The notes beneath the pieces were generated by a model. It was not told the DNA's origin, made no database searches, and was given only the letters and a program-made list of their open reading frames with translations. Shown here in pieces: positions 17,710 to 25,031 of a DNA stretch of 64,000 nt. A program made the translations under genes and the position numbers. Within the stretch, counting starts at the first letter, position 1. Every line of letters begins with the position of its first letter. The stretch is from ZC4RG20 sp963782445 (GTDB lineage Bacteria; Pseudomonadota; Gammaproteobacteria; Steroidobacterales; Rariloculaceae), in NCBI GenBank assembly GCA_963782445.1, contig CAWAJM010000001.1:1488001-1552000 (forward strand), read 5' to 3'.

Positions 17710-17958
17710 ATGTTCCGAGAGTTTCGCAATGGATGGGTCCTGATTGTTTGCGCAAGTGCCGGCGGCATCGACGTTGATCGCGTCGTGCTTGTCCGCGAAG
17801 GCACTGACCGCATCGTATTAGAAGTCGATTCGCCAGGGCTCGGCCAGGCCGAAGGCCACGAGCGACGACGCCTGACGCGTGAAGCTTTGCGCGCGGCGCT
17901 GAGCCAAGTTAGTGACCTGCTCGAACTCGATGGAAGTGCCGACCGCTTAGCTTCGTGA
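17710..17958 (+). CDS. Small hypothetical protein
   Basis: 82 residues from ATG 17710 (GGAG five bases upstream). A short beta-rich N-terminal half (GWVLIVCASAGGIDVDRVVL, VREGTDRIVLEVD) is followed by a charged helix (HERRRLTREALRAALSQV). Not recognised. Its stop overlaps the GTG of the next gene (GTGA), so the two are coupled. Typical of small accessory genes in integrative elements. Confidence 0.6.
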   Translation: MFREFRNGWVLIVCASAGGIDVDRVVLVREGTDRIVLEVDSPGLGQAEGHERRRLTREALRAALSQVSDLLELDGSADRLAS

Positions 17959-18206
17959 TTAGCGTCCAGACGCGGCGTAGAATCGCCGCCGTGGACAGAC
18001 ATACCGCAACCGCCGTCGCCTTCGTGCTCGTGGCACGCGGCCTGTCCGTGCGCGACGTCGCCGAGGCGCTTCGAGCGCATCCGAAAGCGGTCTGGGAGCT
18101 GCTAACTCCGAAGATTCGTGACGACCGCATTCAATCGGTGCCATTAGCCAAAAGGCTCCAAGGTCTTTCAGAGGGCAGGAAGATCTGGTCCTCCTTCTCA
18201 TCCTGA
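17955..18206 (+). CDS. Small helix-turn-helix-like protein
   Basis: 83 residues from GTG 17955, which overlaps the preceding stop. The centre reads ARGLSVRDVAEALRAHPKAV, a plausible helix-turn-helix of the kind used to bind short DNA sites. It is probably a regulator paired with the 82-residue protein upstream. The last 76 bases overlap the 3' end of the convergent PIN-like gene, so one tail may be non-functional or the two may interfere. A truncated duplicate of its first codons lies at 17265-17338. Confidence 0.5.
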   Translation: MISVQTRRRIAAVDRHTATAVAFVLVARGLSVRDVAEALRAHPKAVWELLTPKIRDDRIQSVPLAKRLQGLSEGRKIWSSFSS

Positions 18207-18985
18207 GGAGGGCGGACGATTAGAGTTTGTTCAAGCGCCTGAGCGAGCAACATACTATCTTTGCCATTCAACGTATAAAACGTAGATACGTCACGGCTTT
18301 CGATAGCAATGAATAGATCTCCGAGGCGATAGCATGGTTCGAGGGCTGCGACCGTTTCTGGAGCCTCTACGACTGCCTTGCAAGCCGCTATCCACGCATC
18401 CGTCGTGCCGGCATTCTCCGGGTTCCTCACGGACTCCAAATGCACACGGATTTTGCGAAACTGCTCGGCGCACACGCGCGCAAAGGTTGAAATTCCGCAG
18501 GATTTGCAGCTGCTGCACTTTGTTCCGCCCAAGTCAAACGTGCCGTTTCGCTTGGCGACGGGATTCAGCCCTCCAAGTTGACACGTAGACTCCACTACTT
18601 GTCTATCCGTCATGGCGTCAAATGCATCCATCCCGGCTCGAAGCATCATACGGAGGTAGCTCCGTAGGCGGGACGAAGGCTCGTCGCCACCTTCACCGAA
18701 AACCGTGATGACCGTCTCCAGACAAATTTGACGCTTGCGATTCAATTTAGGTGGCAACGTCGCGAGATGCCTCAAGAGGTCCTCCATAGACCCCCCTTTC
18801 CGCTCTAACAAGCGCAAAAGATAGTCCGCCTCTTTGACAAACCGCCTCCTATATTCTTGCCGCACAATGAGGCTGGTTACGACCACATCAAAAGCCGAAA
18901 TCCGTTCCCTTATCCGTTTCTTCTTATCAGGGGAGTGTATCGTACGTGCGATCAATATCGACGTGTCGAGAAAGATCTCATTCAT
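18131..18985 (-). CDS. PIN-like nuclease with internal cysteine cluster
   Basis: 284 residues. The N-terminus is PIN-like: FLDTSILIART with the first acidic residue, then VTSLIVRQEYRRR. The C-terminal part has LGDLFIAIESRDVSTFYTLN and KDSMLLAQAL, matching the late acidic residues and strand order of PIN domains. Between them is an insert with CSSCKSCG, a likely zinc knuckle. PIN proteins are Mg-dependent RNases, often toxins or defence effectors. It is the last gene of a three-gene operon with overlapping starts and stops (ATG overlaps the upstream stop by eight bases). This part of the island is AT-richer than the flanking genome. The family call rests on motif pattern only. Confidence 0.6.
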   Translation of the reverse strand: MNEIFLDTSILIARTIHSPDKKKRIRERISAFDVVVTSLIVRQEYRRRFVKEADYLLRLLERKGGSMEDLLRHLATLPPKLNRKRQICLETVITVFGEGGDEPSSRLRSYLRMMLRAGMDAFDAMTDRQVVESTCQLGGLNPVAKRNGTFDLGGTKCSSCKSCGISTFARVCAEQFRKIRVHLESVRNPENAGTTDAWIAACKAVVEAPETVAALEPCYRLGDLFIAIESRDVSTFYTLNGKDSMLLAQALEQTLIVRPPQDEKEDQIFLPSERPWSLLANGTD

Positions 18986-19586
18986 CGCCTGAAAGGGAAA
19001 TCGCGCGCCAAGGATCGATTCCGCAACTTACGAGCAATCTCATGCCAAGACGGCACTCTTCGTCGGTCACCGTAGGCATGGCGATGACCTTCGTTACATA
19101 GTCCTTTACGGCCAAACACCGATTCGTATCCCATAGTTCGAACTCTTCCGTCCGGAGCGCGCCTTGAAGAAGCGTCAAAACGTCAGCAAAGTTTTCTTCC
19201 CTAACTTCACGCACCAACCACAGTTTCTGTAACGTGCTCTCCAACTCGCACGCAGAGATTGCGAGGTCCATAAATTCGCCCACCTTTGCCGCCTCAATCA
19301 TTTCGTCGCAGCAACGCTGGCAGTCCTTAACAAAGGTCGCAATCGAATAATGAAGGCTAACGGCATTGCCGGCTCGAAACGTTCTCTTGGACGAACCGCC
19401 GGATCGCTCGGAACGGGCAGTTATGTTGGAACCGGACCCTGAATTAAAAGGCGCATATCCGTCGTTCCGAAACGGGCTAGACTCACCATATGGCTCGTAG
19501 TCAGCATTGGGTGTTGCGGCCCTATCGTAGCCATTTGCCGTAGTCGTCATATCGCCAGTAGAGGTCGTGTAGGACACCGCTTTCAC
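18978..19586 (-). CDS. Unknown protein, middle gene of the three-gene operon
   Basis: 202 residues from a GTG that overlaps the upstream stop (GTGA); an internal ATG at 19550 is an alternative. Residues 1-75 are rich in Ser, Gly, Thr and Asn and look disordered (NSGSGSNITARSERSGG). Residues 80-202 are helical with conserved-looking cysteines (DCQRCCDEMIEAA, SACELESTL) and a mixed C-terminal part (PTVTDEECRLGMRLLVSCG). No family recognised. Tight coupling to both neighbours suggests one functional unit, perhaps an adaptor or inhibitor between the first gene and the PIN-like nuclease. Confidence 0.6.
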   Translation of the reverse strand: MKAVSYTTSTGDMTTTANGYDRAATPNADYEPYGESSPFRNDGYAPFNSGSGSNITARSERSGGSSKRTFRAGNAVSLHYSIATFVKDCQRCCDEMIEAAKVGEFMDLAISACELESTLQKLWLVREVREENFADVLTLLQGALRTEEFELWDTNRCLAVKDYVTKVIAMPTVTDEECRLGMRLLVSCGIDPWRAISLSGDE

Positions 19587-20365
19587 TCCAGACTGCGAAG
19601 AAAGTCTTGCGATCTCGTGTAACTTGACGTTACGAATTCGCCGGCCGCCGCCGTGGGCGGGTCCTCAACGAAGTAATCAAGGTCTACCATCGCGGCAATA
19701 CCCGGATTGTCGTCGGCAACCTTTCTTAGCTTGCTCAAGCGCATGACAGCTTCACGTTGGCCCTTCGGAAGTTGGCTAGGTTTAACCTCGAACTCGCCAT
19801 GCCTATCGAGGTCGAGCACTGCGTTGGACTCCGCGCCGTTTAGGGAAACCCTGCACTTTCTGTCATCCTCGGCGAAAACGAACGCGGTCTGCGTCGATTC
19901 CATTTCGCGATTGCCAATGCCCTTTAATGTGGGAGGCTGCGCATACCTTCCGCGAAGCCAACTCTCGGCCTCGTCTTTGGTCTCGCACCGAAACAGATAC
20001 CAAAAGCGCACGCCAATCCTAAAGAACTCGTTGAGTTCAAGCGTAGCTACAAGAATTCCCGTCGTGTCCGTAACTTGTTGTGCGAAAGCACCTGCGTCGG
20101 CCTCTTGGAGTGGGGAATGGCCCCTCTTCTGCACCAGCGTCACTGACATACTTCTTGGATTCACACTCATTTCCGCACGATTTCTGCTACTAATCACGTT
20201 AGCGTTCTGCTGATTGACGGCGCTTGCTATCCATTCCGGGCAGTGTCTAGTTAATTCATTGAGAATTCGACCGCAGCGATCCAGATAGATGTTCCCGTAC
20301 GCGAACCGTAACTCGAAAACAACTTTATTTAGTAACGCTTTCTTGTTATCTATTAGACGCGTCAT
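19583..20365 (-). CDS. TIGR04255-like protein, first gene of the operon
   Basis: 260 residues. The N-terminal VVFELRFAYGNIYLDRCGR and the later FFRIGVRFWYLF resemble the strands that define the sporadically distributed TIGR04255 family, whose members appear in accessory DNA and defence neighbourhoods and have no proven biochemical role. No signal peptide or membrane segment. It heads the operon: its stop overlaps the next start. The upstream ~320 bases have no gene and should hold the promoter. The resemblance is moderate and was judged by eye. Confidence 0.5.
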   Translation of the reverse strand: MTRLIDNKKALLNKVVFELRFAYGNIYLDRCGRILNELTRHCPEWIASAVNQQNANVISSRNRAEMSVNPRSMSVTLVQKRGHSPLQEADAGAFAQQVTDTTGILVATLELNEFFRIGVRFWYLFRCETKDEAESWLRGRYAQPPTLKGIGNREMESTQTAFVFAEDDRKCRVSLNGAESNAVLDLDRHGEFEVKPSQLPKGQREAVMRLSKLRKVADDNPGIAAMVDLDYFVEDPPTAAAGEFVTSSYTRSQDFLRSLE

Positions 20366-20684
20366 TGCCGGCGCTGCCGCTCATGGTCGTCCTAAACAGA
20401 CTATTGCAAAAGCCGTTGCCGCCGCAAGTCCGCTGGGCGACTCCGGCCGGGGGGAGGGCCGATGCGTCAACTCGCTGGCGCCGGAAGGCGCCGAGCGCGG
20501 CGACGCGCTATATTCGTTATCGTCGGGCAACAGTCCGGTGGGACCTGGGCGTAACGACAGGTGGCATGTGCGGTGAGTAGGAGCAGCGGATTATGTCAGC
20601 ACGGTACGGCCACGACGCATCTAGGCCGTGCTGGACCAGTAGACCTCGCTGCGGGCTAAATTGGGCGAAGGGTGGTCGCCTTCC
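20366..20684. other. Intergenic region between two leftward operons
   Basis: No gene seen. A hairpin with GGCGCC arms and a GGAA loop lies near 20474-20489; it could end the upstream phage-like operon, although no T tract follows. The promoter of the three-gene operon is expected in the left part, where a TTGCAA hexamer is visible on the minus strand, but a matching -10 is not clear. Confidence 0.45.
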
Positions 20685-20903
20685 TCAGGAGCCGCCGCCC
20701 GGCGCTTTTTCCGCCTTAGCGATCTCCAGCGCATCAGCCAACGAGACGGCGTCTTCATAGGTCAGGCCGCAGAGACCCGTATCCGTAAAGCGCGGCGCAA
20801 TCAGTCCCGCTTCACGCATAGAGCAAAGCATTGCACGGCCGACTTCCGCGGATACGCCGATATGCTGGTAGAGCTTCAGGTCAACGATTAGTCGTTCTTT
20901 CAT
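20685..20903 (-). CDS. Small protein, last gene of the phage-like operon
   Basis: 72 residues from ATG 20903 (AGAGG eight bases upstream). Sequence LIVDLKLYQHIGVSAEVGRA then GLCGLTYEDAVSLADALEIA suggests a small alpha/beta or helical protein. No family recognised. It overlaps the preceding gene by 23 bases, as is common in compact phage operons. Confidence 0.55.
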   Translation of the reverse strand: MKERLIVDLKLYQHIGVSAEVGRAMLCSMREAGLIAPRFTDTGLCGLTYEDAVSLADALEIAKAEKAPGGGS

Positions 20904-21123
20904 GAAAGGCACCTCTTGAGGGGATTTCCGGCAACAGTCCGAGCTTGCGGTTTGGAATGCGTGGCAAGAAGTTCCACATATCGAGTTCTTTTCCGTACAA
21001 CGCCGTCGAGAAGCTGCGGAAAGCGAGACATTGGGTTCGCTGCTTCTGACAGTAAGGGAAAAAGATGCAGCCATCGCAAGGACAGACTTCGAGCCGGAGT
21101 ACTGATTCGTAATGCCTTCTCAC
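20881..21123 (-). CDS. Small cysteine-rich protein
   Basis: 80 residues from GTG 21123. The N-terminal half has a cysteine pattern (CPCDGCIFFPYCQKQRTQC) that could bind zinc. Unknown family. The SD is weak, and it overlaps the next gene. Confidence 0.45.
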   Translation of the reverse strand: MRRHYESVLRLEVCPCDGCIFFPYCQKQRTQCLAFRSFSTALYGKELDMWNFLPRIPNRKLGLLPEIPSRGAFHERTTNR

Positions 21124-21133
21124 TGATTGCTGC

Positions 21134-21319
21134 CTATTCAGCGGCGTCCAACATTTCCTGGAGTCTCAGCAAGTGCGCGCTGATTCGTACGTGTTCGACG
21201 CCTCGCGCGGTTTCGAGCGCCGTCTCCCAGCGCTTCATTTCGCGAGCAATCGCGTCGCGTGAGTCCGCAAACGGATGCCGCACGCGTTCGCGGGTTTCTC
21301 TCCAGTCAGGCAACGCCAT
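21134..21319 (-). CDS. Small helical protein
   Basis: 61 residues from ATG 21319, which lies within the 3' end of the preceding gene (14-base overlap). Charged and helical (DWRETRERVRHPFADSRDAI, VRISAHLLRLQEML). A start further upstream would add low-complexity sequence and is rejected. No family recognised; probably a phage accessory protein. Confidence 0.5.
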   Translation of the reverse strand: MALPDWRETRERVRHPFADSRDAIAREMKRWETALETARGVEHVRISAHLLRLQEMLDAAE

Positions 21320-21536
21320 CGGCCAGCTCCCGCATGCGTTCACGAAGCGCGTCGTATCGACGCTCCGGGTCGATCCACATTCGCTCAAACACGGCGTCGG
21401 TTGCGTTCGAATCCGGGTCGAAAACGTCAATGATGAGCGCGCCATCGAGATCCTGAACCACCGAAATGCAGAACCCGCACGCGCGGAGTTCGTCTAGCTG
21501 CTGCTCGATTCGAGCCTTCAGGAAATCAACTACCAT
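21306..21536 (-). CDS. Small protein of phage-like operon
   Basis: 76 residues with a good SD (AAAGGGAG six bases before the ATG). Pattern: helix (MVVDFLKARIEQQLDELR), beta pair (FCISVVQDLDGALIIDVFD), then a charged helix. It resembles small uncharacterised head-tail-module proteins, but no family can be named. Overlaps genes on both sides. Confidence 0.6.
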   Translation of the reverse strand: MVVDFLKARIEQQLDELRACGFCISVVQDLDGALIIDVFDPDSNATDAVFERMWIDPERRYDALRERMRELADGVA

Positions 21537-21906
21537 CGCTTTCTCCCTTTCGAGGCGCGTTGCGTCCGCGTTTCACAGCGAGCCGCCAGGCATCCGATTT
21601 GCCTGGAATCTCGCCGACCGTCTCGCGCTTCGCAATCCACATACTGCCGCCGAATGTCACGCAGTCCTGCTCGCGATAGGTGGCGGTTCCCTCAAAAATG
21701 TCACGATACCTGAGCGACTTGATTTCGCCGACGCGTCTTTCAAGCCGTTCGAGCGAATCAAAGAGTTCGTTGACCGCATCACTAATCTGCGTAGCAAACT
21801 TTTGGAGCTGTTCGTCGCGCCGGCCTAGCGCGTCGTTGAGCCAGCCGAACGAAACCGGCATTACTGCCTGCTCATCGGTGCAGGCGAAGGCTTTTCGCGT
21901 CATCAC
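21526..21906 (-). CDS. Phage-type protein with carbohydrate-binding-like C-terminus
   Basis: 126 residues. The N-terminal half is a coiled-coil helix (LNDALGRRDEQLQKFATQIS, LERLERRVGEIKS). The C-terminal part, GTATYREQDCVTFGGSMWIA followed by GEIPGKSDAWRLAVKRGR, matches the short aromatic-rich CBM5/12-like module found in many prophage structural or decoration proteins. The start at 21906 overlaps the previous gene by four bases. Function is likely structural or adsorption-related; the assignment rests on pattern. Confidence 0.65.
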   Translation of the reverse strand: MMTRKAFACTDEQAVMPVSFGWLNDALGRRDEQLQKFATQISDAVNELFDSLERLERRVGEIKSLRYRDIFEGTATYREQDCVTFGGSMWIAKRETVGEIPGKSDAWRLAVKRGRNAPRKGESDGS

Positions 21907-22112
21907 TTCGATTCCAGCGAAGCGCGAAGGAGCTTTTCGGCACGCTCCAAACGGCGTTCGACTTCGGTGAGACGGTCGGCGAGCACCTTCGTTCGAACTT
22001 CGGCGCGCTTTGCGAGCTGTTCAGCTTCGGCAACTCGTTTGCCCGTCTTCAGTTCCTCGAAGACGGCGAGCGCGGCATCACGCGGCAGTTTGTTGAGTGC
22101 GGTTTCGATCAT
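21903..22112 (-). CDS. Small coiled-coil protein
   Basis: 69 residues, almost entirely charged helix (AEAEQLAKRAEVRTKVLADR, LTEVERRLERAEKLL). Four-base overlaps with genes on both sides. In head modules a coiled-coil protein next to the protease may act as a scaffold, which would fit, but nothing specific shows this. Confidence 0.6.
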   Translation of the reverse strand: MIETALNKLPRDAALAVFEELKTGKRVAEAEQLAKRAEVRTKVLADRLTEVERRLERAEKLLRASLESK

Positions 22113-22738
22113 CGTAGACTCCGGCGCGAGTTGAGGTAGATGGCGGTGGATGAACCCCGGCGCCTGTCGTGAGCGCTCAGGGTTACGACTTTGTGGGGCT
22201 CGCGGGCGATGCGCGCACGTGCGCGATCAAGTTCGGACAGCATGACGACTCCCGGCGACGATTCGCGTGCGCTTCCCGCGAGCTGGACGGAATCAATCGT
22301 TGCGGCGGCATTCGCGGCAATCGTCACCAACGAAAGCTCTAACCATTCCCAGCTCGCGTAGCGCACGCCGCCGTTCGGAAGCGGCTTCGTCTTTAGAGGA
22401 CGGAATCCGATTGATAGGCTTTTCACCAATCCGGAGCCGAGTTCTTCCCAAGCTTGAGTGAGGCGATCTCGCAAGCTCGCGGACTTCACCGAATCCGGAT
22501 TTACGAGCTGCGCGGCGATGTCGATTCGGTCCGGCCGAACGTTCGCGCTCACGACTTGGCCGATAGGCGCCGATGCGTTGTGTTGGCTCAAAAGCGGAAG
22601 CGGCAAAGAGAAGATGGCGCCGCTCGGCTCGACAACGTCGCCCATCCGATCCGGCTCAATGCTCGTAGCCGTTCCCGTAATGATGCCGGTCGCGGTGCTG
22701 GCTCGCTTCGTCCTGAACTCAACCGTCGCTCGCTTCAT
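22109..22738 (-). CDS. HK97-family prohead protease (phage serine protease)
   Basis: 209 residues from ATG 22738 (an ATG five codons earlier is possible). The S78/U35 signatures are visible: RMGDVVEPSGA near the start, PLPLLSQHNASAPIG with the catalytic histidine, and SGLVKSLSIGFRP with the serine, then LELSLVTIAANAAATI. These proteases cleave scaffold and capsid protein during head maturation. No major capsid, portal or terminase gene is near, so it is an orphan capsid-module gene. This suggests a phage-derived satellite or degraded prophage. Confidence 0.88.
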   Translation of the reverse strand: MKRATVEFRTKRASTATGIITGTATSIEPDRMGDVVEPSGAIFSLPLPLLSQHNASAPIGQVVSANVRPDRIDIAAQLVNPDSVKSASLRDRLTQAWEELGSGLVKSLSIGFRPLKTKPLPNGGVRYASWEWLELSLVTIAANAAATIDSVQLAGSARESSPGVVMLSELDRARARIAREPHKVVTLSAHDRRRGSSTAIYLNSRRSLR

Positions 22739-22952
22739 GCGCGCGCATCTCAAATGGTAAGCGCGACGACGATATGGTCGCGCGAGACCGTCGTCAAGAA
22801 GCGGTAGTTAGTAGAGCTAAAGCCAGCCGCGAAAAGGGGGGAATTGGCCTATCGGCGCAGCGCGATGCGAACGCAGACGAGCACGCGGAGCCAAAGGGCA
22901 TTGGGGCTGTCGACGCCGACTTCGCCGTCATGAACGTCAGGCTGCGTGACCG

Positions 22953-23192
22953 TCAGTTGGCAAAATGCGACGTTGCGTTTGAATGTAGCGCGCAGGTTTC
23001 GGTAGAGCCTCCATGACGAACGGCGTCGTCCCCCCCGGCCGTCACCATAAGCGTCCAGACGCTAAATCCCGTGCGTTCTGCACTAGGGTGCGGCTCAGCT
23101 ACGTCAAAGGCCGCGTTCGCGCCGTACGGGAGCGCAGACAACGCGAAGGCGAGAGCGAAGCAAACGGCTAACGTCGAATCGCTTCTACTCAT
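22953..23192 (-). CDS. Small exported protein
   Basis: 79 residues. The ATG at 23192 overlaps the end of the Toprim gene (ATGAG/TAG overlap). A signal peptide is evident (STLAVCFALAFALSALPYG, cleavage near ANAAF), followed by a short mature part (FSVWTLMVTAGGDD). Small exported proteins in this position of prophages can be lysis-related, but there is no motif to prove it. Confidence 0.5.
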   Translation of the reverse strand: MSRSDSTLAVCFALAFALSALPYGANAAFDVAEPHPSAERTGFSVWTLMVTAGGDDAVRHGGSTETCALHSNATSHFAN

Positions 23193-24090
23193 CGGATGCA
23201 CCACCGAATAGGTCGGCCATGCGTTCGAGATGCTCTCGTTGCGATTCCTCGGCAACTCTTGCCACTTCGAGCGCTCCTGCCGGGAGTAGCGCCTCAACCT
23301 CGTCCCGGAGCATGGCACGGAGAATATGCGCGGGCATGGCTTCGGCCTCGACAGTCTCCCTAACATGCAACGCACGGCGGTCTCCTGTTTTGCGTGGCTT
23401 CGTAGGTAGATCGTATTCCTCGATCTGGCGTTCTGTGATAGCGATGCGCCTAAAGTCCAATTTAATGTCGGCGTCGAGATGCGCTCTAAGCTCGCGTCTA
23501 AGTGCGACGTCGATGATCACGCCGGCCGGGTCGTAATCGCCGATGTAGAGCACCGTGACGGGCCTGGAATAGTCGCAGATGCCATTGATGTAGCGCGCCG
23601 CCTCATACGCTAGCGTGATGCTTGAGAAGCCGCCGGACGGATACAGACTCACGGCCAGCTCTTCGCAGTCTTCCTCGACGACGCCCGCGATGGAACGCGA
23701 CTCGACCCAGACCTCGCAATAAACGTCGGACTGCTGCCAGAGATCGGCGCGATAGAGGCCGGTCACGCTCCGCAGGAAGTCGCTCGCGCTCTGGTAGGTC
23801 GGCGTGAAGTAGCCGCGCCGGGTGGCGTCGGTGATCCAATTGAACGGCAGCTCGCCGGATCGGCGGAGCTGCACGCATCGGTTTTGGACGTGGCGATAGC
23901 CGCGCTCGCTCTTCTCCACCGGCTCGGGGAGCCTCGGGTCCGTCATCCGGTAGAACACATGGCGCACGCTCTGCGGGTGGTCCTCGCGGAGCACGTCGAG
24001 GATCTGGCTGTCGAGCTGTTCGACGCGAGCCTTAGTTCTCCGCTCCCGTTTTATCGTGCGTGCACGATTAATTTTGGTCACGGCTTCCAT
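23185..24090 (-). CDS. Topoisomerase VI subunit A-like Toprim protein
   Basis: 301 residues; GGGGAG precedes the ATG. The domain order matches phage proteins related to Spo11/TopoVI-A: a winged-helix part (SVRHVFYRMTDPRLPEP, RRSGELPFNWITDATRR), then a Toprim fold with VYCEVWVESRSIAGVV (catalytic glutamate) and TVLYIGDYDPAGVIID (the DxD pair). Such proteins are widespread in phages and islands; cleavage or replication roles are inferred, not proven. Upstream lies a DUF1376 protein, so together they look like a replication module. Confidence 0.75.
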   Translation of the reverse strand: MEAVTKINRARTIKRERRTKARVEQLDSQILDVLREDHPQSVRHVFYRMTDPRLPEPVEKSERGYRHVQNRCVQLRRSGELPFNWITDATRRGYFTPTYQSASDFLRSVTGLYRADLWQQSDVYCEVWVESRSIAGVVEEDCEELAVSLYPSGGFSSITLAYEAARYINGICDYSRPVTVLYIGDYDPAGVIIDVALRRELRAHLDADIKLDFRRIAITERQIEEYDLPTKPRKTGDRRALHVRETVEAEAMPAHILRAMLRDEVEALLPAGALEVARVAEESQREHLERMADLFGGASDE

Positions 24091-24274
24091 ATTTCAGTTC
24101 TCCCCTAAAGTAAGCGACGTTGGTGGATAACAGTAGAAAGGTTTTCCCTTTCGCGTACGTCTTCAGCTTTAGTTCCACCACCGTCAAAGAGTTCGTTGTG
24201 ACGACGTTTCTATGGCCTTTGGGGTGTGGTTCTAGGCTCTCGGATCTCGGCTCTGGGCTCTTGGCTCTAGGCTC

Positions 24275-24354
24275 GCATGCGTCACGCATCGGAGAGGCAT
24301 GCGCCACGCATGCGTCACGCATAGTTTTCGGTGCGCTACGCATGCGTCACGCAT
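24275..24354. repeat. Four copies of a 15-base repeat
   Basis: GCATGCGTCACGCAT occurs at 24275-24289, 24308-24322 and 24340-24354, with a one-base variant at 24297-24311. The copies encode the Met-Arg-Asp-Ala-Cys repeats of the DUF1376 linker on the minus strand, and the in-frame TGA falls in the rightmost copy. Slippage among these copies could explain the interruption. Confidence 0.8.
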
Positions 24355-24706
24355 CGCTCGGCGGTCCGTGCCAGCGGCGCTGTGCTGCGTTTCGAGCAGA
24401 CGTGCTCCGCGACGCTCTGTCTCGGCGCTGCCGCTCGTCATCGAATGCGGGATTGAGCCGGACGTCGCCGACGACAGGGAACACCCTGTCAATGTAGCCC
24501 CAGATGGCGTTCCACTCCTTCGGCGCGATGCCGGGGACGAGCATGCGAACGTCCTCGGACTCGACAGGCAACTTGCCTTCGTCCCATTGCACGCCTAGCA
24601 GCTCGAAGTAGGCGAGCCGCGCGAGCGGCGGCCAGCCGTTAACGACACGGAGATAGTCTCCGCGATGAAATTTAAACCAAGGTAGATTTATTCGGCTTCC
24701 GTCCAC
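24347..24706 (-). CDS. DUF1376 protein, replication-module type
   Basis: 119 residues to a TGA at 24347-24349. The DUF1376 domain is clear: LPWFKFHRGDYLRVVNGWPP, LARLAYFELLGVQWDEGKLP, NAIWGYIDRVFPVVGDVRLN, then the linker RNAAQRRWHGPPSDA. The same frame continues after the stop to 24068 for another ~90 codons with a linker typical of these proteins (MRDACEPRAKSPEPRS), overlapping the Toprim start by 23 bases. The original gene may therefore have been ~212 codons long and been interrupted by the TGA. DUF1376 proteins occur in phage replication regions, often with DnaC-like partners, which are absent here. Confidence 0.75.
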   Translation of the reverse strand: MDGSRINLPWFKFHRGDYLRVVNGWPPLARLAYFELLGVQWDEGKLPVESEDVRMLVPGIAPKEWNAIWGYIDRVFPVVGDVRLNPAFDDERQRRDRASRSTSARNAAQRRWHGPPSDA

Positions 24707-24792
24707 GTCCGCACTCCTTCACTGGAGATGCGCAGAACGGCTGTTGTATAGTCGTATCCGTCATTCGGATCTCCCCTGAATCGACACACCCT

Positions 24793-24827
24793 TGGTGCGC
24801 CCGGTATCCCCATCACCGGGCGCGCCA
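24793..24827. terminator. Long GC-rich hairpin
   Basis: A stem of about 13 pairs (24793-24805 with 24815-24827, one G-T pair) and a 9-base loop, followed on the + strand by CCTTTTAAA. It lies between two leftward genes, so as a + strand terminator it would be antisense to the operon; on the minus strand it could attenuate or process the transcript. Confidence 0.6.
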
Positions 24828-24845
24828 CCTTTTAAAGTGTTGGTT

Positions 24846-25022
24846 CTAACGTTCGGTGGGATCACCGAGACAGTCTTCGCCGTCGTCGGCTTCAACTAGG
24901 TCTTGATCACGAACATCCGCAAGGCCTTCCACGTCCCGGTTCCTTTCTTCGGCCCCACCGGATAGTTCCCGCGCGCACAGCTCGACGAGCACGTCGGCGA
25001 GCTGTTCAAGGCGGGGGTCCAT
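24846..25022 (-). CDS. Small acidic protein
   Basis: 58 residues. ATG 25022 starts a frame with good composition (DPRLEQLADVLVELCARELS, then an acidic tail DQDLVEADDGEDCLGDPTE) ending at TAG 24846. The start lies ten bases after the HTH gene stop, so it is likely co-transcribed. No family recognised; too short for a domain call. The SD is weak. Confidence 0.5.
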   Translation of the reverse strand: MDPRLEQLADVLVELCARELSGGAEERNRDVEGLADVRDQDLVEADDGEDCLGDPTER

Positions 25023-25031
25023 TGTTTCGTC

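Noticed and set aside
24275..24354. CRISPR-like repeat array
   Set aside because: The units are 15 bases, partly overlapping, without uniform spacers, and they encode a protein linker; no cas genes are present.
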